This document shows, piece after piece, positions 46,735 through 55,892 of a stretch of 58,675 nucleotides of DNA; position 1 is the stretch's first letter; each line of letters starts with the position of its first letter. The stretch is from Planctomycetes bacterium HGW-Planctomycetes-1 (GTDB taxonomy: Bacteria; Planctomycetota; Phycisphaerae; Sedimentisphaerales; UBA12454). The notes under the pieces are model-generated. The model was not told where the DNA came from and ran no database searches. It saw only the letters and a program-made list of their open reading frames with translations. The stretch spans positions 1 to 58,675 of the forward strand of contig PGYD01000003.1 in the NCBI GenBank assembly GCA_002839495.1, written 5' to 3'. Both the position numbers and the translations under genes were made by a program.

Positions 46735-47052
46735 ATGACTGAAAAAACAAGAAAAGTGTTATTTGTTACGGGTGAAATTTTTGTTTTATGTGTCGCTACA
46801 GGTTTATTGATATTTAAATTCAATTTGTTGCTGCAACCAATTTTTAATTTGATATTTTTACTCCCCCTCGATGGAATCCCTATATTAACCAGTGTTGTAG
46901 TGCTAGTATTCGATATCATTTGGCTTGTATTAATGAAATTGTGGCCGCTAAAAAATATATATATCAAGTTGTTTTTAACGTATTTGGTACTTTTTTTATC
47001 AGGATGTGTTTTATTTGCTGTGATTATATTACCCAACCTTATGGTTCCCTAG
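46735..47052 (+). CDS. Small multi-TM membrane protein, unknown function
   Basis: Hydrophobic 105-aa ORF with start after GGAG. Confidence 0.55.
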   Translation: MTEKTRKVLFVTGEIFVLCVATGLLIFKFNLLLQPIFNLIFLLPLDGIPILTSVVVLVFDIIWLVLMKLWPLKNIYIKLFLTYLVLFLSGCVLFAVIILPNLMVP

Positions 47053-47089
47053 CGAGATTAAAAAATGTTTTATGTTTCTGGAGTATAAT

Positions 47090-48223
47090 ATGCGTATAAA
47101 AAATTCAATAATAATTTTCTCTTTATTTTTTGGATTATGCAGTAGCTTGTATGCCTTTGAAAACAAATATACCCATCCGGCATTAACCCAGAGAGCCATC
47201 GGAGACTCTGTGTGTGTTTTAGATGATTATCTAAAAACTCAACTGGGGATGACCGGAGGGCTGACAGCCGAATTATATTGGGATTTTCCTGCATCGATAA
47301 AGGCAAGAATGGACAAAGCCGAGCCGGACAAAACTACCAGAAGTATATCGGATTGGCTCAAAGCAGGCAGTATAATTGAGGATGAGCGCAAAATAGATTT
47401 AAGGTTTAATAATCACTTTTATGACCCAACCAGAAATAGCGGATTAGATAACACAGAAGCAAAGTATTGGTTGAGTGGCCGATTTAAAGGTGCATCCGCT
47501 AAGGATTGGGCAATAGATTATAGTTTAAATGAATTCGATTGGCAGGCAGCAAGAGAAGATTTCTATTTTGCCCTCACAAAGCCAACTCAATCCGAGCGTG
47601 ACGCATCGTTGGCGCAATCTATGCTGAATTTAGGCAGTGTTCTGCATCTTCTTGAAGATATGGGCGTTCCTGCCCATGCAAGAAACGATTCACTTTTCGC
47701 TCATGTTAGATCGTTGGTATTCGAAGAAGATAGAGTTGAACCGCTTGAAAGATGGATTGAAAAGAAGATTTCGAGCGACGGCTCATTGGCAAGATGGATT
47801 TCGCCGAGCTGGACTCCTACGCCACAAATTTATTCTAAAGTTTCGAGTTATTTCGATGCTGAGGAATACACCGGCAATTATCTCGGCGATGGCGTACCAA
47901 CTCCCGGCAACTGGGGGCTGGCGGAAAAGACTAATTATCAGTTTTTGTCATGGACAACGATTTTCAACGAAGATTTTTTGACCAGCCGGTATTATTTCCC
48001 TCATCCGGCAAAGATACATACTATCGATGTGAACGAATCGGGGCGCATTTATTTATCCGGCTATGGCGTGAACCATTTAGCCAGAAAAACAATGTCGTTT
48101 CATCGCTTGCAGCACGACCATTTGGATAAAGCGTGGTGTGTGCTCGGAATCGTTGTTTTTGATGATTATGCGGCGATAACTTTGCCTCGGACGATTAACT
48201 ATGCTGCCGGGCTGGTTAATTAA
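47090..48223 (+). CDS. Zinc-dependent phospholipase C / P1-nuclease-like secreted protein, truncated by frameshift
   Basis: Signal peptide; FENKYTHPALTQRAI, GSVLHLLEDMGVPAHARNDSLFAH. Confidence 0.7.
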   Translation: MRIKNSIIIFSLFFGLCSSLYAFENKYTHPALTQRAIGDSVCVLDDYLKTQLGMTGGLTAELYWDFPASIKARMDKAEPDKTTRSISDWLKAGSIIEDERKIDLRFNNHFYDPTRNSGLDNTEAKYWLSGRFKGASAKDWAIDYSLNEFDWQAAREDFYFALTKPTQSERDASLAQSMLNLGSVLHLLEDMGVPAHARNDSLFAHVRSLVFEEDRVEPLERWIEKKISSDGSLARWISPSWTPTPQIYSKVSSYFDAEEYTGNYLGDGVPTPGNWGLAEKTNYQFLSWTTIFNEDFLTSRYYFPHPAKIHTIDVNESGRIYLSGYGVNHLARKTMSFHRLQHDHLDKAWCVLGIVVFDDYAAITLPRTINYAAGLVN

Positions 48224-49121
48224 TTTCTTCCGCGGCAGATTAAGCGTTGAGGCCGAGTGTATAGAATGTGATGTCTTTGAGCTTACTATTACCAATAAGT
48301 CGGACAATTCAGGGTTTCCGCAAACCTTAAAAGGCGGCGATTTTGAGTTGTACTGGGAAGATGCGGCGGGCAATAGGGCAGAAGTGCCGGATTTCGGTAT
48401 CGACAGCGGCTGGACGTCAAGCAGTACTTTAGTTTACGATGGAACTGTAACGGCGACATTTATTAAGCCGACGGCAGGAGAGCCAGTTAAGTATATTTTG
48501 GTTTATAGGGGCAATATTTGTGAGAATCCGAACCAGCCGGATGCTGACGATGAAAATGCCATAGCCGTAACCGTCTTTACCCCTCCATCGGACAATTGCT
48601 GTGGTGTTTGTTCTTATTGTGGTGCAGACCCGACTCCAAGCCCTATAAGAATATCAAGTTTGGGCATAACAGGAAACGATTTAACTTGTTGTTATAGTTG
48701 GACTGTTTCAGGGTACAAATATACGACAGTATTCGAGATGCTATATCCTTTGCACTTGCCATTTGAAATATATATACCTTATGGCTATTATTATGGAGGA
48801 TATTGCAGATGGGAGAAAGTTTTTGCCGCCCAAATACGTTGTACAATATATCGCGGCAACGACTATCCAGAATGTGATGGAACTGGCGCAATAAGTTCAT
48901 CTGTCAATTACTACGATTTACTTTTTCAAATTAGGAGGTATAGTTCTTATGTTGCAGTATCAATAAGGTCTTTGCAGAGCTTTGATTTGGATTTTTTTTG
49001 GACAGGCTATGGCGCAATACCGGAAAGCGGCTGTGTCTATGGGGATTATTATGGCTATACTGCCAAAGGTTGTGGCTTTGCGGGATGGCAATGGGGTGGA
49101 GGTTTGATACATATTGATTGA
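48224..49121 (+). pseudogene. C-terminal continuation of the phospholipase-like ORF in a shifted frame
   Basis: ...TINYAAGLVN* in frame 1 continues as NFFRGRLSVEAECIECDVFELTITNKSDNSGF in the overlapping ORF 48201..49121. Confidence 0.6.
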
Positions 49122-49248
49122 TATAAATGCCTTGTACTAAAATAATAAAACCTGAAATGACAAAATATTTAGATTGCAAAATGCCAAGAGTGAGTATACA
49201 ATTTTGGACATAATGGTTATAAGTATTGAATTTAATCGGTTTTTGATA

Positions 49249-49857
49249 ATGAGGAAAAAACAAAAAATACAAGGCCTGACAATCGTTGAGATTTTGGTCG
49301 CTATTGCAATCGTAGCACTGCTGGCGGCAGGACTGTATTCTGTCAGCAGCTATGTTGGTAGGCAGGCAAAAATAAAACTCACCGAATCGACAATCGCAAT
49401 CCTCACCGCCGCCATCGACGAATATCATGACTTCTACGGCAAATTCCCTTTTGAAGCCGATGAAAGTTACAATAAGTCAAACCTTGAGTCAGGTGTTAAT
49501 GGCGTTAACGGGACTGTCAGGGCATTCGTTAATGATGTTGACCAAGGTACCGCTGGCAGCCATAAAGACGAATATTCATCAATTGAAGCGTTGTATTATT
49601 TTTTGAATCGCGCTCCGGATGCCAAAAAAATTGTCGGCTCTATAAATTCTTCATTATTTACCAATAAAAGCGAAAATAAGAGCGAGGAATTTCGAGTTAT
49701 TATCGGTTCGACACAGTATCCTTTGGTAAGAATCGTTGATGCCTGGGGTATGGCGTTAAGGTATACCTACGCGACAGGCAACAATTTTCCCGCGATTACT
49801 TCCGCCGGCCCCGATAAGGATTTTACTAAGACCGATGATAATATCACCAGCCGTTAG
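49249..49857 (+). CDS. Type II secretion / type IV pilin-like prepilin (GspG-like)
   Basis: MRKKQKIQGLTIVEILVAIAIVALLAAGLYSV prepilin cleavage and hydrophobic helix. Confidence 0.85.
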   Translation: MRKKQKIQGLTIVEILVAIAIVALLAAGLYSVSSYVGRQAKIKLTESTIAILTAAIDEYHDFYGKFPFEADESYNKSNLESGVNGVNGTVRAFVNDVDQGTAGSHKDEYSSIEALYYFLNRAPDAKKIVGSINSSLFTNKSENKSEEFRVIIGSTQYPLVRIVDAWGMALRYTYATGNNFPAITSAGPDKDFTKTDDNITSR

Positions 49858-49979
49858 TATTTAATTGAAAACACCTTTTCTCTATGGCTAAAAAATCCGT
49901 CTCGGTTCGTGTTCATTTGTGGTTAATTATCCCTTAAAATTTGTTGCAAAATTATGCGGCATGGGTATATTTCACAGCT

Positions 49980-50438
49980 ATGATAGTTAGAAACGCCGCA
50001 GTTAAAGATGTTGAAGCTATATATTTGCTCATCAGCCATTATGCGCAGTTCGACAAAATGCTGTTTAGGTCAAAAGCGTATATATTCGATAATCTGCAGA
50101 TGTACAATGTTGCGGAGGATGGCGGCAAGGTTGTCGGCTGCTGTGCTTTACAGGTAATATGGGCCGATTTGGCGGAGATAAAGTCATTGGCCGTGGATGA
50201 GAAATACCAGGATAAGGGAGTCGGCAAGGCACTGGTTGAAAAGGCCGTCGAACAGGCCAAAAATCTCGGCGTTAAAAAGGTTTTTGTCTTAACCCTTGTT
50301 CCGAAATTCTTCGAGCAGTATGGCTTTAAAATCGTGGAGAAAAAGACGCTTCCGATGAAGGTCTGGAGCGATTGTGCCAAATGTACCAAACAGGATAACT
50401 GTGACGAAACAGCGGTGGAGAAAGAAATAAAGAATTAA
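49980..50438 (+). CDS. GNAT N-acetyltransferase (ArgA-like)
   Basis: MIVRNAAVKDVEAIYLLISHYAQFDKMLFRS; LAVDEKYQDKGVGKALVEKAVEQAK; LVPKFFEQYGFKIVEKKTLPMKVWSDC. Confidence 0.88.
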   Translation: MIVRNAAVKDVEAIYLLISHYAQFDKMLFRSKAYIFDNLQMYNVAEDGGKVVGCCALQVIWADLAEIKSLAVDEKYQDKGVGKALVEKAVEQAKNLGVKKVFVLTLVPKFFEQYGFKIVEKKTLPMKVWSDCAKCTKQDNCDETAVEKEIKN

Positions 50439-50513
50439 GGAAGTAAAGATATAAGGAAATATCTTGAAGCAATAATCCTTATCTCCTTACTTCTTTGCAT
50501 CCTTACTTCCTTT
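50436..50513. repeat. Second copy of AAGGANNTAAGGA-type intergenic inverted repeat
   Basis: TAAGGAAGTAAAGATATAAGGAAAT ... AATCCTTATCTCCTTACTTCTTTGCATCCTTACTTCC. Confidence 0.65.
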
Positions 50514-50518
50514 CAATT

Positions 50519-51487
50519 TTACCCGACCTGTTTTCTTTCAAACATAGCGATGCCGAGCAGGATAAAGGCCGCAGTATAAATCAGTCCGTAAATGCCGCAG
50601 GAGATAATATAGCTGAAAGTGATTTTTGCGGACTCCTCATATATGGCATCGGTTATCCAAAACGCCTGAAAGCTGGGAATGATTATTTTGCCTATTTTAG
50701 CCCATAAATGGGTATCAGCCAGTCTGCCGAAAACGTAATCGCTCACAAGCCCAAGCAGAAACAGGCCTATGCAGCAGCTTAATGTAACAATCACATTAAA
50801 ACGGGTCGAAAACATAATCGCAGCGGCTGAAATAACAAAAAGAGCTATCAAAAGCAGTATTGAGGCATAAACATCGAGCATATTAAATCCGTTATTGGCA
50901 GGGTAAAACCTCCATTCTCTATCTATAAAGAACAAAAAGACTATAGAAATTGTAGCGAAAATAGAAGTAAATATTATAGCGGTTGATGTAAATTTAAAAT
51001 CGTAAGAGTAGTTAAGGAAAGAAGTTATAATAATAGAAAGGCCTAAGGTTGCCCCTGCACAAGTCAATACGGTCATATCATGATAATCAGAGGCAGTTGT
51101 GAGTACGCCATGCCTGATGGACATAAGAAGGGCTATTGTAAGGATGTAATGAGCGAGGATTACGGCGAAAATAACACCTAAAAACTTGCCTAAAATGAAA
51201 ATAAAGCGGGGAATAGGCTTTGAGAGGGTAGTAATAATGGTTTTTGTTTCAATTTCTTCGGTGATTGCCGCTGATGCGGAGAAAATTGAAATGAACAACC
51301 CGGCAATGAAAAGCGTAGATAAGCCTATCTCGCGTAAAAACTTATTGTCGTCGTCCAAAGAGTACATTGTGAGCGACGGACTTATAATAAACAGAAACAC
51401 AGCCGCGGCGATAATAATCGCGTAAATCGGCTGTCTGATTATTTCTACGAAGGTGTTTTTTACGATTGAAAAAAGTTTATAGAACAT
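50519..51487 (-). CDS. ABC-2 type transporter permease
   Basis: Six predicted hydrophobic segments; AAITEEIETKTIITTLSKPIPRFIFILGKFLG motif. Confidence 0.85.
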   Translation of the reverse strand: MFYKLFSIVKNTFVEIIRQPIYAIIIAAAVFLFIISPSLTMYSLDDDNKFLREIGLSTLFIAGLFISIFSASAAITEEIETKTIITTLSKPIPRFIFILGKFLGVIFAVILAHYILTIALLMSIRHGVLTTASDYHDMTVLTCAGATLGLSIIITSFLNYSYDFKFTSTAIIFTSIFATISIVFLFFIDREWRFYPANNGFNMLDVYASILLLIALFVISAAAIMFSTRFNVIVTLSCCIGLFLLGLVSDYVFGRLADTHLWAKIGKIIIPSFQAFWITDAIYEESAKITFSYIISCGIYGLIYTAAFILLGIAMFERKQVG

Positions 51488-51630
51488 ATTATTCTTTCAT
51501 TAACGGTTTACGGCGCAGAACTTATCTATTATATTAACGCCTTTTATACTTGTAGTAAAGCAACTTTATTGTATACTTTGGTCGCGAATATGGGTTCAGA
51601 AAATTTTGATTTAAGGATAAGCAATAGATA

Positions 51631-53676
51631 ATGATACAGACAGAGTACAAAAAGGCGGCGAATGTTTCTCTGGCAGCTCTTATATTAAGCGTTATATTCT
51701 TTCCGGCCTGTTTTATTCTGAGCAAAGTTACGGGAGTTTATGCGTTGTTTGCCCTGAGCTGGCAAGTACTCGGGGCGGTCCTGATATGGGCGGTTCTGGC
51801 AATCCAGTTTTATCAGAAAGCACTGGCGGAGCAGGAAAGACTTGACCTGGCACAGCTTGCCCAAAGCAGCGGCAGCGATACCATCTTTGAAGCGCAAAAG
51901 ACAAGTTCGGAACTTTTCGCGGTCGCTCAAAACAGGTTAAGAATCTTCGAGAAATGGTTTCTCCCGATTTTTTCGGTTTTTATTGCTGTATATCAGCTCG
52001 CTATCGGGTCGCATCTTTTAAGATTAACCATCAGAGGCGATATATATGACAGGGAAATGAGATTCTTGCTGCTCGGAGCGGTTCTTGCATCGGCAATAGC
52101 ATTTGTCAGCTTTCTGTTTTCGCTTTACGCTACCGGGCTGGCGAGCCAGGAAAAATGGCGGCCATTGAAAGCAGGCGGAAGCTATTTTCTGGCGACTGCG
52201 ATTTTCGCTTTTGTCTGTGCGGCGGGAATGGCATTTGCGCAGTTTAAGGTACAGATAGTTCTTACTGTGCTTAACTGGGCGGTGCCGACTGTTATTATTC
52301 TTGTCGGATGTGAAACGGCGTTAAACTTTATATTCGACATATATAGACCCAGAGTAAAGGGACAATACAGCAGTACCGCTTTTGACAGCAGGCTTTTGGG
52401 GATTATCGCCGCACCGCATAATATCCTTAAAACGGTCGCAAGCGTTATAGACTACCAGTTCGGCTTTAAGGTCTCTCAAACGTGGTTCTACAAAATAGTC
52501 GAACAGGCGGTAGTGCCTTTGGTCCTTGTTTCGGCGGTCATTCTTTATCTTTTAAGTTGTATTGTGATTGTCGAACCTGATTCAGAGGCGATAATCGAAA
52601 GGTTCGGTTCGCCGACAGATTCGCAGGGTAATGTGCGGCTCGTCGAAGCGGGAATAAGTTTTAAGCTGCCATGGCCTTTCGGAATAGCGAGAGAATTTCC
52701 GGCAAAACAGATTCAGGAAATATCTGTCGGATATATCCCGCTCGAAGACGAGACAAAACAAAGACAGCCGCTGTTATGGAACAGGGAGCATTATAAGGAA
52801 GAATATAACCTTTTGACCGCGACGGAGAGCATAAGCTCGCAGGAAGAAGGCGCTGTTCCGGTAAGTATTATAAGGGGCGCCATTCCCGTGCAGTACAGGG
52901 TCGTTGACCTTTACAAATATCTTTACAATCACGCCGACAGCAGGGAAGTCCTTACAGCGATTTGTTATCGTGAGGTGGTCAAATTCGTAGCCAGTGCGAG
53001 AATTGAGCCTGAATCCGAAACCGACAGCACCGAAGAGAGTCTGCTCGGGGCCGGCAGGGCAAGGGCCGCTTTGGAGGTCGCCAGGAATATTCAGCAGCGG
53101 GCCGACGAGATCGGACTTGGTGTTGAGATAGTATTTATGGGATTCGAGGGTTTTCATCCGCCTCCGCAGGTTGCCGAGGATTTTCAGGCTGTAACAGGGG
53201 CCGTACAGAAAAAACAGGCCGCGATACTTGAAGCAATCGCGATGCGAGACAGAATTTTTACCGGAAATGTCGGCTCTGTGAAACAGGCTGAATCGCTGCA
53301 CGAACTGGCAGGCAGATATCTGCAGTCGCAGCAAAAAGGCAAAGAGCACGAAGAGTTAAAACTGCAGCTTGATAAGGCGTTTACGGAGGCAAGCGGTGAG
53401 CTTTTCGCCAAACTTAGAGAGGCGCAGGCCTATGCTTATGAAAAATCGACGCTCGCAAAGGCCGCCGGCGAGAGGTTCAGCCAGCAATTACAGGCATATC
53501 GGGCGTCTCCAAGGATTTATAAGCATGAGCTTAAAATGAATATGCTCGAAGAGACGCTGGAGAAAATAAGAAAATACGTCATTATTTCGGACGGCGATTC
53601 GGAAGTAACAATTATAGATTTGCAGGAAAAACTCACGCCGAGTCTTTATGACATCGAGCCGGTACAGGGGCAATAA
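51631..53676 (+). CDS. Large SPFH/Band 7 protein with multi-TM N-terminus
   Basis: IVEPDSEAIIERFGSP...VEAGISFKLPWPFGIAREFPAKQIQEISVGY; several N-terminal TM segments. Confidence 0.85.
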   Translation: MIQTEYKKAANVSLAALILSVIFFPACFILSKVTGVYALFALSWQVLGAVLIWAVLAIQFYQKALAEQERLDLAQLAQSSGSDTIFEAQKTSSELFAVAQNRLRIFEKWFLPIFSVFIAVYQLAIGSHLLRLTIRGDIYDREMRFLLLGAVLASAIAFVSFLFSLYATGLASQEKWRPLKAGGSYFLATAIFAFVCAAGMAFAQFKVQIVLTVLNWAVPTVIILVGCETALNFIFDIYRPRVKGQYSSTAFDSRLLGIIAAPHNILKTVASVIDYQFGFKVSQTWFYKIVEQAVVPLVLVSAVILYLLSCIVIVEPDSEAIIERFGSPTDSQGNVRLVEAGISFKLPWPFGIAREFPAKQIQEISVGYIPLEDETKQRQPLLWNREHYKEEYNLLTATESISSQEEGAVPVSIIRGAIPVQYRVVDLYKYLYNHADSREVLTAICYREVVKFVASARIEPESETDSTEESLLGAGRARAALEVARNIQQRADEIGLGVEIVFMGFEGFHPPPQVAEDFQAVTGAVQKKQAAILEAIAMRDRIFTGNVGSVKQAESLHELAGRYLQSQQKGKEHEELKLQLDKAFTEASGELFAKLREAQAYAYEKSTLAKAAGERFSQQLQAYRASPRIYKHELKMNMLEETLEKIRKYVIISDGDSEVTIIDLQEKLTPSLYDIEPVQGQ

Positions 53677-53718
53677 TAAAGTTATAGAATAGCTGATAAA
53701 ATTTAAGGGTAAGCAAAA

Positions 53719-54609
53719 ATGAAGAATTTTGCGGTAATGTTTTTGGTGATATTAATCGTCGCGGTGATGGCACTCTATCTCGTATCGTTTCAGGTGCGGC
53801 AGACGGAAACTGCTCTGATTCTTACTTTCGGCAAGCCTACACGTTCGATAATCGAACCGGGCTGGAAATGGAAATGGCCTGCCCCGATTCAGACGCTGAT
53901 TAAATATGACTCGAGACAGATGCTTTTTGAGGGCGTTGAGGAAGAAACGGTTACAAAGGGCGGAGAACCGATAATTGTCCAGACGTATATCGTATGGCGA
54001 ATCGACGAGCCGATAAAATTTCGTGAAGCCGTTAGAGATGTGCAGGGAGCCGAAAGACTGCTCAAAGGCAGGCTTCGCGACGTGCAGAATCAAGTTATCG
54101 GCCAGCATTATTTCAGCGAATTTGTGAACACGGACAGAGAGCAGATAAAATTCGGCGAAATTGAAAAAGAAATGGAGCGGCTGCTCGACGAGCCTGTAAA
54201 AGAAGCGTACGGCGTAAAAGTGGAAACAGTCGGAATAAAAATGCTCAAGGTGAGCGAAAAAGTAACGGAAGATGTTTTTGCTCGAATGAGGGCTGACAGG
54301 AGACGCAAGGCCGAGGCGACATTGGCGCAGGGCAGCGCAGAGGCGACCAAGATAAGGAGCGACGCCGATTCGAAAATTACCGAGCTTATGGCGGCGACCG
54401 AAGCAAGGGCGAAAGCCATCCGCGGCTCGGGCGATGCCGAGGCGGCTCAATATTACAAAATGCTCGAGGCCGACCCTGAATTTGCGATGTTCCTGCGTGA
54501 AATAGAGACCCTCAAAAAAACCCTTAAGGAAAGAACGACCGTGGTTTTGCCTGCCGATGCCGAACCGTTTAAATTGCTTAAGGAAATGCCTAAAATCGAG
54601 CCTAAATAA
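53719..54609 (+). CDS. SPFH/Band 7 protein, HflC-like
   Basis: VRQTETALILTFGKPTRSIIEPGWKWKWPAPIQTLIKYDSRQ; RMRADRRRKAEATLAQGSAEATKIRSDADSK. Confidence 0.92.
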   Translation: MKNFAVMFLVILIVAVMALYLVSFQVRQTETALILTFGKPTRSIIEPGWKWKWPAPIQTLIKYDSRQMLFEGVEEETVTKGGEPIIVQTYIVWRIDEPIKFREAVRDVQGAERLLKGRLRDVQNQVIGQHYFSEFVNTDREQIKFGEIEKEMERLLDEPVKEAYGVKVETVGIKMLKVSEKVTEDVFARMRADRRRKAEATLAQGSAEATKIRSDADSKITELMAATEARAKAIRGSGDAEAAQYYKMLEADPEFAMFLREIETLKKTLKERTTVVLPADAEPFKLLKEMPKIEPK

Positions 54610-54626
54610 AGGAATTAGAATATCAA

Positions 54627-55874
54627 ATGAGTAACGAACATAACAATAACCATCATCATATAGCCGGTGAAACGAACGAGCCGTTGGATTTCGGCAGCGA
54701 ATTCGATGCCGGTACCAAGAGCCTTGCCGATGCCCTGAGAATCAGCTTCGCGGTACTGAAGATTATAATGGTTGTACTGGTTATACTGTTTTTCAGCTCC
54801 GGAGTCTTTACAGTCGCGCCTGACGAACGGGCGATGGTGCTTCGGTTCGGGAAAATCCGCGGAGAAACGACGGAGCAGAGAATACTCGGCCCGGGACTGC
54901 ACTGGGCGATACCGTATCCTATTGAAGAGGTCGTAAAACTGCCTGCCAGAAATACCATTCTGCGAACAGCGATAGATTCGTTCTGGTATGACGAGAAGAA
55001 TACATATCCGTCACGTTCGCTGGATCCGATACTCGAAGGATACTCCATAACCCGCAACGATACTATTGCTGATTTGAAAGAGGGAGACAGCGATTATAAT
55101 ATTGTGCATTCGAGATGGCTTTTGACGTATAGAATTTCCGATTGTGAAATGTTTTATAAAAACGTTTCTGTCAAAACGCCCGATGCGGGGCAGACTTTGA
55201 TTGATGTAATACCGAAAAGTGTCGAGCCGTTTTTAAAGGCGGTTGCTTCGGAAGCCATTGTCATAACTATGGTAAATTTCAGCATCGATGAAGCGATAAA
55301 AAGTGATTCGAGGATAAGCAAAGAAGCTGAAAAACTTCTGCAGCAGAAACTTGACGCTATGAACTGTGGAATAGAGGTCGATTCGATGCAGCTAACCGCC
55401 GTTATATGGCCAAAGCAGCTTAACGATTCGTTTGTTGCGTCTATAAAGGCCAGCAACGAAGCCGACAGAATGATACGCGAAACGAGAGGCTACACCGAGA
55501 GCAGAATCAACGAGGCCGGCGGCAGAGCACTTATTAACGCAATTCTTTCGCCGGAAATTGAAGACGAGCAAAAGGAATATTACTGGAACAACGCTTCGGG
55601 AACGGTGCAGCAGATAATCGCCGAGTCAAAGGCGTATAGGACGAAAGTTGTCGAATCGGCCAAAGCCAACGCCGATTATCTGCAAAAGCTGCTGCCGGAA
55701 TACCGGAAAAGACCGAAACTGGTTCTGCAGAGAATCTATCAGGACGCTATCGAAGAAGTCCTGAGCAATACGCAGGAAACGATAATAGCCCAGCCGAGCA
55801 GCGGCGCTAAGAACCGTGAATTCAGAGTTATGATAAACAGGGACCCTGCGGCGGTTAAGAAAAAACAGCAATAG
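54627..55874 (+). CDS. SPFH/Band 7 protein, HflK-like
   Basis: VAPDERAMVLRFGKIRGETTEQRILGPGLHWAIPYPIEEVVKL. Confidence 0.9.
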   Translation: MSNEHNNNHHHIAGETNEPLDFGSEFDAGTKSLADALRISFAVLKIIMVVLVILFFSSGVFTVAPDERAMVLRFGKIRGETTEQRILGPGLHWAIPYPIEEVVKLPARNTILRTAIDSFWYDEKNTYPSRSLDPILEGYSITRNDTIADLKEGDSDYNIVHSRWLLTYRISDCEMFYKNVSVKTPDAGQTLIDVIPKSVEPFLKAVASEAIVITMVNFSIDEAIKSDSRISKEAEKLLQQKLDAMNCGIEVDSMQLTAVIWPKQLNDSFVASIKASNEADRMIRETRGYTESRINEAGGRALINAILSPEIEDEQKEYYWNNASGTVQQIIAESKAYRTKVVESAKANADYLQKLLPEYRKRPKLVLQRIYQDAIEEVLSNTQETIIAQPSSGAKNREFRVMINRDPAAVKKKQQ

Positions 55875-55892
55875 CAAAAGTAAAAGGGAAAA

